Of a stretch of DNA of 64,000 bases, positions 40,673 through 47,820 are shown one piece after another. Every line of letters begins with the position of its first letter. Position 1 is the first letter of the stretch. The notes under the pieces were generated by a model, which saw nothing but the letters and a program-made list of their open reading frames with translations, made no database searches and had not been told where the DNA came from. Source of the DNA: Marmoricola sp. GTDB taxonomy: Bacteria; Actinomycetota; Actinomycetes; Propionibacteriales; Nocardioidaceae. Location: contig JAOPYE010000012.1 of the NCBI GenBank assembly GCA_025964775.1, forward strand, positions 1 through 64,000, in the 5' to 3' direction. Position numbers and translations under genes: made by a program.

Positions 40673-41665
40673 ATGCCGAACCGGCTGCCAGTAACGCTGG
40701 CCATCAACGACTACGACCACGTCCGCGACGTGATCTCGGGTGTGGTTCCTGTCGAGGGGGTCGAGTTGAATGGCCTCAACTACTCCGTCGAGGAGATCTT
40801 TCACCGATTCACGCGATACCGCGAGTGGGATGTGTCCGAGTTATCTATGGCGAAGTACTGCTCGCTTAGGGCTGCGGGCGACGACTCGCTGGTTGCTGTG
40901 CCGGTGTTTATCTCGCGTTCGTTTCGGCACGCGGCGATCTTCGTCCGTGACGACGGTCCAGTCGGACGGCCCGGCGAGTTGGCAGGAGGCCGGATCGGGA
41001 TCCCCGAATGGACCGTGACAGCTAGCGTCTACGCGCGCGGGATCCTGCAGCACGAGTTCGGCGTCGGGATTCGCGACGTAAATTGGGTCCAGGCCGGGAC
41101 CAACGAGCCGGGTCGTGTCGAAGGAGTCGCGCTAAGCCTCCCCGAGGGCGTCTCGATCGAGTCACGGCCGCAGGACACGTTGAACGATCTGCTATTGACA
41201 GGCCAGGTGGACGCGGTCATTTCGGCGCACTCTCTCACCGAGTTCGAGAAGCCAAACAGTCGCATCGTCCGCCTCTTCCCCGACTACCGCACCCTTGAGG
41301 AGGAGTGGTTTCAGCGCACCGGCGTGTTTCCAATTATGCACGTACTGGTCCTCAAGGCTGACTTCCACCGGGCTCACCCTTGGGTCGCGATGAATCTCAT
41401 GACCGCATTCGAGACGGCGAAGCAGCGAAGCCTCAAGCGGATGCTCGACTGGGGTGCGCCGCGCATCCCCGTGCCGTGGTCCGCTGCCAACAACGACCGC
41501 GGGCGCATGCTGATCGGTGCTGACCCATGGCCGTACGGTGTCGAGCCGAACCGGAAAACGCTCGAGACGTTTCTGGACTGGGCGACCGAGCAGGGCGTAT
41601 GCGCAAAGCGCTTAGACGTCGATGATCTCTTCGTGCCCGAGACCCTTGACCACTTCGCGATCTAG
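40673..41665 (+). CDS. 4,5-dihydroxyphthalate decarboxylase-like protein (Pht5 family)
   Basis: A 330-aa protein of the 4,5-dihydroxyphthalate decarboxylase family, which has the fold of periplasmic substrate-binding proteins. Features include AINDYDHVRDVISGVVPVEG, SELSMAKYCSL, VPVFISRSFRHAAIFVRD, RIGIPEWTVTASVYARGILQ, and the end DPWPYGVEPNRKTLETFLDW. No signal peptide, so a cytosolic enzyme. It suggests that a hydroxylated phthalate- or benzoate-type acid is decarboxylated in this pathway. It lies between the hydroxylase and the reductase genes in one direction. Confidence 0.85.
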   Translation: MPNRLPVTLAINDYDHVRDVISGVVPVEGVELNGLNYSVEEIFHRFTRYREWDVSELSMAKYCSLRAAGDDSLVAVPVFISRSFRHAAIFVRDDGPVGRPGELAGGRIGIPEWTVTASVYARGILQHEFGVGIRDVNWVQAGTNEPGRVEGVALSLPEGVSIESRPQDTLNDLLLTGQVDAVISAHSLTEFEKPNSRIVRLFPDYRTLEEEWFQRTGVFPIMHVLVLKADFHRAHPWVAMNLMTAFETAKQRSLKRMLDWGAPRIPVPWSAANNDRGRMLIGADPWPYGVEPNRKTLETFLDWATEQGVCAKRLDVDDLFVPETLDHFAI

Positions 41666-41680
41666 AGGATGGTGACTCCG

Positions 41681-42601
41681 ATGCGTGCAGCGATCCACAC
41701 TGAGCTGGGTCAGGTGCCGGCAGTCGGCGAGTTCAACGCCCCCATCGCCGGCCCAGGGCAAGTTGTCGTCCGCGTCGCGTTGGCGGGGCTTAACCCGGTC
41801 GACCGGCTCAGGGCCGAGGGTTACGACTACCTCGGTGTTCGCACGCCGTTCGTGTCTGGACGCGAAGGCGTCGGAAGCATCAACGGTGCTCGCGTATATT
41901 TCCACGAGGCGGTCGAACCGTACGGATCCTTTGCAGAGCAAGCTCTGGTCGATGCTGCCGAGTTACTGAATGTCCCTGATGGGCTGTCCGACGCCCAGGC
42001 GATTCCGCTGGGCATCGCCGGGCTGACCGCCTGGACATCGTTGACGCACGAGGCGAAGCTCGCCGAGGGTGAGCGGGTGCTTGTCATGGGCGCGACGGGA
42101 ATGGTCGGACAGATCGCTGTCCAGGCCGCAAAACTGCTCGGGGCGAGTTATGTAGTTGCTGCCGGCCGGCACGAAGAGACGCTTTCTTCGTTGCTGGACC
42201 GTGGAGCCGACGCCATTGCGCGGCTCGACGGCGATCCCAGCGAGGCGATCCTCGCGGTCGCAGGCGAAGGTTTCGACGTGGTGATCGATTGCGTATTCGG
42301 GGAACCGTTCGCGGCCGCATTGGCCGCCACCCGCCCGGGGGCTCGCGCGGTCGTCGTCGGCCTGACAGCAGGCGACAGCGTGGAGCTTCAGTTCTTCTCG
42401 CTGTACCGCAGGCACATCTCAGGTTTGCAGCTTGCCGGGGTTCCTGTGGAGGTACGACAGCAGGCGTTCAACGCAATGGCGGCCCACATGCTAGCCGGCC
42501 GACTTCATGTCGAGACTGAACTGTTTGACCTCGACGAGATCGCGGACGCTTGGGCGATTCTGTGTGCCGGCGCCCATCGCAAGGTCTTGATCGTTCCATA
42601 A
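41681..42601 (+). CDS. Quinone oxidoreductase-like protein (MDR superfamily)
   Basis: A 306-aa zinc-independent medium-chain reductase. GroES-like N-terminus (VRVALAGLNPVDRLRAEGYD, YLGVRTPFVSGREGVG), cofactor loop VLVMGATGMVGQIAVQAAKL for NADPH, and the C-terminal YRRHISGLQLAG. The structural zinc cysteines are absent. The frame opens at ATG 41669, 3 bases past the preceding stop; ATG 41681 with an AGGATGG site 8 bases upstream gives a more natural N-terminus. It may reduce a quinone formed from the hydroxylated aromatic. Confidence 0.85.
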   Translation: MRAAIHTELGQVPAVGEFNAPIAGPGQVVVRVALAGLNPVDRLRAEGYDYLGVRTPFVSGREGVGSINGARVYFHEAVEPYGSFAEQALVDAAELLNVPDGLSDAQAIPLGIAGLTAWTSLTHEAKLAEGERVLVMGATGMVGQIAVQAAKLLGASYVVAAGRHEETLSSLLDRGADAIARLDGDPSEAILAVAGEGFDVVIDCVFGEPFAAALAATRPGARAVVVGLTAGDSVELQFFSLYRRHISGLQLAGVPVEVRQQAFNAMAAHMLAGRLHVETELFDLDEIADAWAILCAGAHRKVLIVP

Positions 42602-42839
42602 AGGACGTCCGCTGAACGTGCGGGAGGTCGTCGGGCAATGCAGGCGCGCGACCGCGTCAAGCCCGGCAAACAGTTCGGCGTAGGTCGTCGCGCCCAGTTG
42701 CTTGATGCGGCGGCGGAGAGCGCGTGTCGTCACTGCTTCCTCGATCACTGCTTCGGCGACCGAGCGTGTTGGCCTCGAAGGGGTCGCGCCGGCGAATCTG
42801 TGCGCCGGGTATTTGGCGGTTGAGAGACGTCGACACCTC

Positions 42840-42867
42840 GCAGATCAGCCAGCCCTGGCTGATCTGC
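42840..42867. repeat. Inverted repeat, 12-bp arms
   Basis: GCAGATCAGCCA (42840-42851) and TGGCTGATCTGC (42856-42867) are perfect inverted arms around GCCC. The stem is stable and could end the reductase transcript, though it lies 240 bases from that stop codon and is not followed by T residues. Confidence 0.65.
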
Positions 42868-42898
42868 CACCCCTAGAGATCGTCCACAATGCCGCGCG

Positions 42899-42920
42899 CA
42901 CGACGCGAGTTTGCGTCGTG
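42899..42920. repeat. Inverted repeat, 8-bp arms
   Basis: CACGACGC (42899-42906) and GCGTCGTG (42913-42920) with a 6-base loop; the second of the hairpins in this gene-free stretch. Confidence 0.5.
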
Positions 42921-42940
42921 ATCGAACGCGGTGAGCTGTG

Positions 42941-42978
42941 CGATCGTGATCGCACCACCGGTGATGCGATCACGATCG
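42941..42978. repeat. Inverted repeat, 14-bp arms
   Basis: CGATCGTGATCGCA (42941-42954) and TGCGATCACGATCG (42965-42978) are perfect arms around a 10-base loop. Each arm is itself nearly palindromic, with GATCGTGATC. This could be a protein binding site as well as a hairpin. Confidence 0.65.
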
Positions 42979-43102
42979 GCGTCTCCCCAGGTTTAGCGCG
43001 GAGACGATGGACGGCAGTTGGTGACTGAGGACGAAACTTCGCGGTGGCGCGCGGAATCTGAATGCACGCAGCGCAATGCTGGTCGGTGAGGGCCTAGAAG
43101 AG

Positions 43103-43144
43103 CCATTGATACCGCCACGGTGTCGACAGCAGCGGTATCAATGG
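43103..43144 (-). terminator. Hairpin overlapping the 3' end of the 56-aa gene
   Basis: CCATTGATACCGC (43103-43115) and GCGGTATCAATGG (43132-43144) are perfect 13-bp arms around a 16-base loop. On the minus strand the hairpin contains the stop codon of the small membrane protein gene and would terminate that operon. Confidence 0.65.
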
Positions 43145-43308
43145 GACTTGGACGGCGCCCAAACCTGCCGGTGTGGGCGCACGTAGTGACGGGCCACCAG
43201 CCAACCCGTGATGCCCGAGAAGATGACGGCGGAACCAAAGTAGTTGCCGCCGACAGCGTCCCCGACGGCGCAGGCCATGCAACCGATGCTAAATAGAACG
43301 CCGCGCAT
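43138..43308 (-). CDS. Small membrane protein downstream of the beta-keto acid cleavage enzyme
   Basis: A 56-aa protein of unknown family. It starts at ATG 43308 with GAGGGG 6 bases upstream and lies 33 bases after the stop of the 43342-44313 gene on the same strand, so it is likely cotranscribed. The N-terminal ~40 residues are hydrophobic and Gly-rich (VLFSIGCMACAVGDAVGG, then FGSAVIFSGITGWLVA), enough for two short membrane helices, followed by a basic tail (RHYVRPHRQVW). The gene ends inside a terminator-like hairpin. Function unknown; it may be a transporter accessory. Confidence 0.65.
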   Translation of the reverse strand: MRGVLFSIGCMACAVGDAVGGNYFGSAVIFSGITGWLVARHYVRPHRQVWAPSKSH

Positions 43309-43341
43309 CGAACACCCCTCTCGAACTAGTAGTTGGATCGC

Positions 43342-44313
43342 TCAAAGCCCGATGAGTGATCGGTATTCGTCAGCTGTTGCGACCTCGCGGCCGAGCAACT
43401 CGGCAATCGTTCGAGCTCGCACGACCATTTCCGTGTTGCTCTCGACCATGTCGTCGCTCAGTGGGCTGCGCCAGTACGTGTCCTCGGTGCCGACACGGAT
43501 GTGCAGGCCCATCATCGTCGCCAGGGTGGTCATGTAGAACGTCGAACGACCCGCGGCGCAGACCGTGATCTGAGCGTCCTCATCGAGGCTCTTAAGCTGG
43601 TTGACCATCAGGAAGAGCTGAGTGGCCATGTCCTGTGCGTTCGGCACCCAGGTGCCGGAGATCAAGGTCCGGCCGGAGTCGAACGGAAGCCCATAAAGGA
43701 TGATGAAGTAGTAGGGCTTCTGCAGGATCCCCGTATCGATGAAGCGGCGCTTCGCAAGTTCGATCTCGCCGGGGCTGTGGATCACGATCTCCGGCTTTAC
43801 GCCCGCGTCCTGCAGCGCATGGACAGCCGGAACGGCAAAGTCGATCGGGTGGCCTGCTGCGCATGGGGCGACCTCGCAAATCCCTTCGCGCGCAGGCGCC
43901 ATGCAATCGTCGAAGGTCTTGCCGCTGAGCACGTTGACGTTCGACACGAACCCGCGTCCGTACTCCTCCCGCAGCGGGCTGACAACGGAACCGAAGAGCT
44001 CCGTCGACGGCACCGTGAGATCCAGCCGATTGCCCTGCTCATCGTGGATGAACCCGTAGTCCAGGTGAATACCCGTGGCCCCGGCGTCGATCACCGAACG
44101 GGCGTCCTTCAGATATCCGTCGACCGTTGTCGGGTGCTGCGCGCCCGTTTCTTGGGAGAAGCGCCCGGCAATGGCGACGTTCAGAGCCATCTTCTTCGGG
44201 ATGTCCCACTTTGGCTGCGCGGTGAGATCGCTGACAAACTGGTATTCGCGCAGTTCGCGCTCGGCAGCGTCCCACAGGCCGAGCGGCCCTTCGCTTTTAT
44301 CGGTCGAAGTCAT
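43342..44313 (-). CDS. Beta-keto acid cleavage enzyme family protein (BKACE/DUF849), atypical metal site
   Basis: A 323-aa protein. Known members cleave a beta-keto acid with acetyl-CoA through a Zn site of HxH plus Glu. Here VIDAGATGIHLDYGF gives His83 but Asp85 in place of the second His, while Arg273 and Glu277 of HIRVGTEDTYW match the family Arg and Glu. Other family segments are ALNVAIAGRFSQETGAQHPT and YYFIILYGLP. ATG 44313 with GAGGAG 7 bases upstream is preferred over GTG 44319. The gene is minus strand, against the surrounding plus-strand genes, with the 56-aa gene after it. Confidence 0.75.
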   Translation of the reverse strand: MTSTDKSEGPLGLWDAAERELREYQFVSDLTAQPKWDIPKKMALNVAIAGRFSQETGAQHPTTVDGYLKDARSVIDAGATGIHLDYGFIHDEQGNRLDLTVPSTELFGSVVSPLREEYGRGFVSNVNVLSGKTFDDCMAPAREGICEVAPCAAGHPIDFAVPAVHALQDAGVKPEIVIHSPGEIELAKRRFIDTGILQKPYYFIILYGLPFDSGRTLISGTWVPNAQDMATQLFLMVNQLKSLDEDAQITVCAAGRSTFYMTTLATMMGLHIRVGTEDTYWRSPLSDDMVESNTEMVVRARTIAELLGREVATADEYRSLIGL

Positions 44314-44776
44314 GTGCACTCTCCTCTATCGAAGATGGTCATGGGCTGGTCCTTCCTGGCATCTCGATCGCTGTTACCAGCCGTTGGATGCCATCGCAAC
44401 GAAGGTAGAGGCGCCGATGTACGTGTTCAGTGATCCAAGTCCGGGCCACCCACGGTCAGAGAGACTTGTCATGTATGTGTCCCGAACCCAGGGACATCGT
44501 CACTGTCAGGTTGACGCGTCGGATTTGCAGGGAGGGGTCTTCGGGCGAGGCGGGGTGTACCGGTCGCACCTACCCGCACACCGGGGACTTCAGTCACGGG
44601 ACCCAGGGTCGTTCCGCAGTACATTGCGCGAACGCGCCCGAACAGCGTGCTGGCGGGCGGTCATTGCAGCGGGCCGCCTCGGACCGCGATAACGGCGGTC
44701 GAGGCAAGCCAATATGGCGTGAAATCGGCCCGCGGCCGCAGACGGCGAATGACGCCGAACCGAAGAAAGGGCAACT
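44314..44776. other. Intergenic region between divergent BKACE-like and SnoaL-like genes
   Basis: About 460 bases with no recognisable gene. It must hold both promoters. A GGGACCCAGGGTCGT stretch near 44599-44613 is loosely similar to the TGGACCTAGGTCAC motif but has an extra base at its centre, so I do not count it. No other feature was recognised. Confidence 0.4.
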
Positions 44777-45157
44777 ATGAACGACAATGTGACCCACGAG
44801 CGTCGGCAAAGCATGCAGAGCTTGTTTGCTGCGGTCGACGCAATGAATGTGGACGGCCTGCTGTCGTTCCTCGCGCCTGACGGGACTCAGACCTTTGGCA
44901 ATATGGAGCCGCTGCGTGGCCACGAACAGATCCGGGAAGCCAATGAAGCGTTCTTTGGGACGATCGACTCAATGGCTCACGAGATAGTTTCGCTTTGGGA
45001 GTGGGATGGGACGATCGTCGCTCAGCTCAAGGCCACCTACGTCCGAAAAGACGGTCGGGCCGTGACCGTTCCTGCCGTGACTATCCTCAAGGAGTCTGAC
45101 GGGAAGATAGTCGACTATCAGGTGTACGTAGATCAGTCACCCGTTTTCGCGCCTTGA
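44777..45157 (+). CDS. SnoaL/NTF2-like protein
   Basis: A 126-aa small alpha+beta barrel protein: RRQSMQSLFAAVDAMNVDGL, LSFLAPDGTQTFGNMEPLRG, then strands TIVAQLKATYVRKDGRAVTV and VTILKESDGKIVDYQVYVDQ. It fits the SnoaL_2 subfamily of ligand-binding or isomerase proteins. ATG 44777 has AAAGGG upstream. It is not closely related to the two paralogues at 15860 and 29623. Role in the pathway unknown. Confidence 0.8.
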   Translation: MNDNVTHERRQSMQSLFAAVDAMNVDGLLSFLAPDGTQTFGNMEPLRGHEQIREANEAFFGTIDSMAHEIVSLWEWDGTIVAQLKATYVRKDGRAVTVPAVTILKESDGKIVDYQVYVDQSPVFAP

Positions 45158-45976
45158 TTGGCTGCGCCGGTGCTGTCGGCCGGCAGACTGCGACGGCTGT
45201 GATCTTCGTCGACCATGTTGACGACTGGCGTGGTCGGCACCATTCGACGGTCTGCAAAGGGGCCTCACGCCCGGTCGGCTCGATCTTGATCTGTCCGATC
45301 GTTGGACTTAGCGTGGGGGTTGTTTGTGGGTGACGTCGATCGAACCCACCGCGACGGAACCTCGCGCGAATCAGACGATCGGCGGAAGTAATCGACAGCC
45401 GGCACGATTCTGCGTCCGCGTGAGGAATCGTCCTGACTAGCAACAGTGGAGATCGTGGGCAGCTCAACGTGACAACACGATCCAGGCCACCACGATCGCA
45501 GGACGGGTCGGGTGTGCGCGGATAGCGGTGTCCAGCAATGGTCTCCGTAGCGCCGAACGTGCTAAGCGCTGAATCGCCGGCTCGCGCATGAGTTATGCAT
45601 CGCGCGATGACGCAATTTTGACTTCTGTGTCCCTGAATTCGAGGTTCGGGTCCGCAACAACCGGACCAGCCGTGCAGGCGGCGCGCAAGAACGCGACCAC
45701 GGCCCATCGAGGCGACTTCGACCACCAGCAGCGGGCCGAAGGAGTTCGGCCGGGGCCCGCAGGGTCGCGAGGGAAATCAGACTGGACGCCGGCCGCCGCT
45801 CTTCGATTCACCCCGTTTGATAATTCCCGCGAATGCGTTGGACCTAGGTCACTGAAGGACCGCGGAGCCGAGACGTACGGTCCACGAGCGCTCACCAAGT
45901 GAGCCACGCCACAAACGGCGATCAGACGCCGCCGACCGAGATGTGACGCCGCACGCGGAGAAAGGGAGTGTCAGTC
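45158..45976. other. Intergenic region; no gene recognised
   Basis: Roughly 820 bases. A minus-strand frame (45087-45725) and others are open but show no known family; a decayed transposase is possible but not supported. The right end contains the TGGACCTAGGTCAC motif and the start region of the next SnoaL-like gene. Confidence 0.4.
45839..45852 (+). promoter_or_regulatory. TGGACCTAGGTCAC motif before a SnoaL-like gene
   Basis: Identical over 14 bases to the motif at 39226-39239, and 124 bases upstream of ATG 45977, similar to the other copies. It marks this gene and perhaps the ABC operon as part of the same regulon. Confidence 0.6.
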
Positions 45977-46558
45977 ATGGCTAGTGCTGTCAGTGCAGTG
46001 GACAGCCCGTTGCTGAGAGCGGCTGATGTTCACCGACTCTTGGATGAAGACGCGGTGCGCCGTGTCCATCTGGAGTACTGCCGAGGAATCGACCGCCGCG
46101 ATTGGGAACTGGTGCGCTCGTGCTACCACACAGACGCGATTGATCACCACGGCCCTTTCACCGGCGGAGTGGATGCCTTCATCTTGTGGGGAATCGAGGT
46201 GCTCGCAGACGTCCAATCGATGCATTTCACTGGCAACCAGCTCGTGGAAGTGGATGGCGATGTCGCGTGGCACGAGGCCTATTGCATCGCGTTTCACCGA
46301 ATCAGTGGTGCGCCGTCTGAACCGAAGACTGACTGGGTCGTGAACGTTCGCTACCTCGATCGATTCGAGCGGCGTGATGGAGCCTGGAAGATCGCAGACC
46401 GGCTCGTAGTCCACGACAGCGACCGACGGGACCTAGTTCCTGGAACCGGTGAGATCGGACCCGGTTGGACCGGCAGTGGGCCTTGGCCGGATGACCCCAG
46501 TTACAACCGGTCGGAGAACTGGGCGTCATATCTGGCGGCGCGTATCCCAGGTAGTTGA
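45977..46558 (+). CDS. SnoaL/NTF2-like (ring-hydroxylating beta-subunit-like) protein
   Basis: A 193-aa protein of the SnoaL_4 type: AADVHRLLDEDAVRRVHLEY, CRGIDRRDWELVRSCYHTDA, IDHHGPFTGGVDAFILWGIE, MHFTGNQLVEVDGDVAWHEA, YLDRFERRDGAWKIADRLVV. The last part with WKI is typical of scytalone dehydratase-like members. The frame opens at GTG 45968; ATG 45977 with AAAGGGA 9 bases upstream is preferred. It is the first gene after the regulatory motif and precedes the ABC importer. Confidence 0.85.
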   Translation: MASAVSAVDSPLLRAADVHRLLDEDAVRRVHLEYCRGIDRRDWELVRSCYHTDAIDHHGPFTGGVDAFILWGIEVLADVQSMHFTGNQLVEVDGDVAWHEAYCIAFHRISGAPSEPKTDWVVNVRYLDRFERRDGAWKIADRLVVHDSDRRDLVPGTGEIGPGWTGSGPWPDDPSYNRSENWASYLAARIPGS

Positions 46559-46655
46559 ACTACGCAACCGCAGAGCCGACGCGCCACTCGGCGCGGCGAG
46601 GACTTAGGAAATCTAGCAGCTGACCGCATCGATGCGGAGAAGAAGTGAGGCAGAA

Positions 46656-47792
46656 ATGAAGCACAACGGTATGGCAAAGCTGACCAGCGCGATCGGCGCG
46701 GTGACGCTTGTTTGCTTCCTCGCCGGGTGCGGCTCGAGCAGTTCGACGGGTAGCAATTCGACGGGTAGCAAGTCGACGGGTAGCGGCGTGAACAGCGAAG
46801 CAGCTGCCGCAGTCAACGCGCTGCTGACCCGCCCGACCAGCATCGGGATTACCGAGCCGATCAAGGGCGGGGTGCCCAAGGGCAAGCGGATCGCCTACCT
46901 GCAGTGTGGCGTACCAGACTGCGCGCTAATCGGAGACTCGATGCAGAAGGCCACGTCGCAGGTTGGTTGGAGCATGACCCGGATTCCAACCGGCACATCG
47001 CCGGAGAACGTGGCAGCCGCTTGGCAGGAAGCGCTTCGTCAGCAACCGGACGGGATCGTCATGACGGGCGGTTACCCGGTGGCTTACTACCGCTCGGAGA
47101 TTGCCCAGGCCACTGCCAAGCACATCCCGGTGATCGCAATGGCGCAGTCCGATCAGGGCAAGCCGTTCGACCTGGTGATCGGCTCGGGCACGGTTCAGGG
47201 CACGATGGCAGGCAAGATCGCCGCCGAATGGATTGCGTCAAAGATCTCCGGGGGCAACGTGCTGGCGGTCAACATCCCCGGCATCGGCGCGGTGGAGTCC
47301 GAGATCTCGTCCTTCCAGAGCGAGTTGCCGAAGTTGTGCCCGAGTTGCACCGTGCAAGTTCTCTCAGTCCCGGTTTCGTCGATCGGTACCAACGCGTCGA
47401 CTCTCATCGCCAACTATCTGTTGGGCCATCAGAGTACGAAGTACATGTACCTGACAACCATCGATTTGGCTAGCGGTCTGCAGTCGGCCATGGCGGCTAA
47501 CGGCGGGAAAGCGGTTCCGACTATCGGCGCGGTCCAGAGCAATGGAGGCCTCGACGAGATCAAGAACCACCAGGCTGGTCTTGAGGCGACGGTGTCCTGG
47601 GTTGACATCGAAGCTGCCTTTCGCGCAGTCGACGGATTCGCCCGCTACATGCGCGGGCAGTCACTGGCACCGGACATGGACAGCACGCTGCCTCAGTGGC
47701 TGATCACCGCCGCGAACATGCCACCGGAGCGCCCTTTGCCAGTGGTAGCCAACTACATCCAGCAGTTCGACTCCCTGTGGGGCGTGAAGTGA
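46656..47792 (+). CDS. Sugar-type ABC transporter substrate-binding lipoprotein
   Basis: A 378-aa protein. The signal peptide ends in a lipobox (LVCFLAGC, Cys25), so the mature protein is lipid-anchored outside. A Ser/Gly/Thr linker made by three 15-bp repeats follows. The ligand-binding domains have the ribose-binding-type order (GKRIAYLQCGVPDCALIGDS, ALRQQPDGIVMTGGYPVAYY, and KMAGKIAAEWI-like helix). It begins an operon with the ATPase and permease. In a cluster of aromatic enzymes the ligand may be an aromatic or glycoside and not a sugar. Confidence 0.9.
   Translation: MKHNGMAKLTSAIGAVTLVCFLAGCGSSSSTGSNSTGSKSTGSGVNSEAAAAVNALLTRPTSIGITEPIKGGVPKGKRIAYLQCGVPDCALIGDSMQKATSQVGWSMTRIPTGTSPENVAAAWQEALRQQPDGIVMTGGYPVAYYRSEIAQATAKHIPVIAMAQSDQGKPFDLVIGSGTVQGTMAGKIAAEWIASKISGGNVLAVNIPGIGAVESEISSFQSELPKLCPSCTVQVLSVPVSSIGTNASTLIANYLLGHQSTKYMYLTTIDLASGLQSAMAANGGKAVPTIGAVQSNGGLDEIKNHQAGLEATVSWVDIEAAFRAVDGFARYMRGQSLAPDMDSTLPQWLITAANMPPERPLPVVANYIQQFDSLWGVK
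46743..46787 (+). repeat. 15-bp coding tandem repeat, three copies
   Basis: TCGACGGGTAGCAAT, TCGACGGGTAGCAAG and TCGACGGGTAGCGGC follow directly, encoding Ser-Thr-Gly-Ser-x units in the flexible linker after the lipobox. Copy number could vary between strains. Confidence 0.8.
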
Positions 47793-47820
47793 CTTCGAGC
47801 CAACTCAGGCGGCGATCTGA

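Larger units (their letters stand above)
42602..43137. other. Gene-free stretch with several strong inverted repeats
   Basis: About 540 bases between the reductase gene and the 56-aa gene. No protein-like frame is seen; the long frame at 42702 is not convincing. The region contains three perfect or long inverted repeats (42840-42867, 42899-42920, 42941-42978) and the left arm of a fourth (43103-43144), close together. It may be a complex terminator or a structured non-coding RNA. Confidence 0.5.

Noticed and set aside
44599-44613. GGGACCCAGGGTCGT as a further copy of the Crp/Fnr-type motif
   Set aside because: Its centre is one base longer and the flanks differ; the match is too loose.
45087-45725. 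Minus-strand 212-codon frame as a transposase remnant
   Set aside because: No motif of any transposase family could be pointed out.
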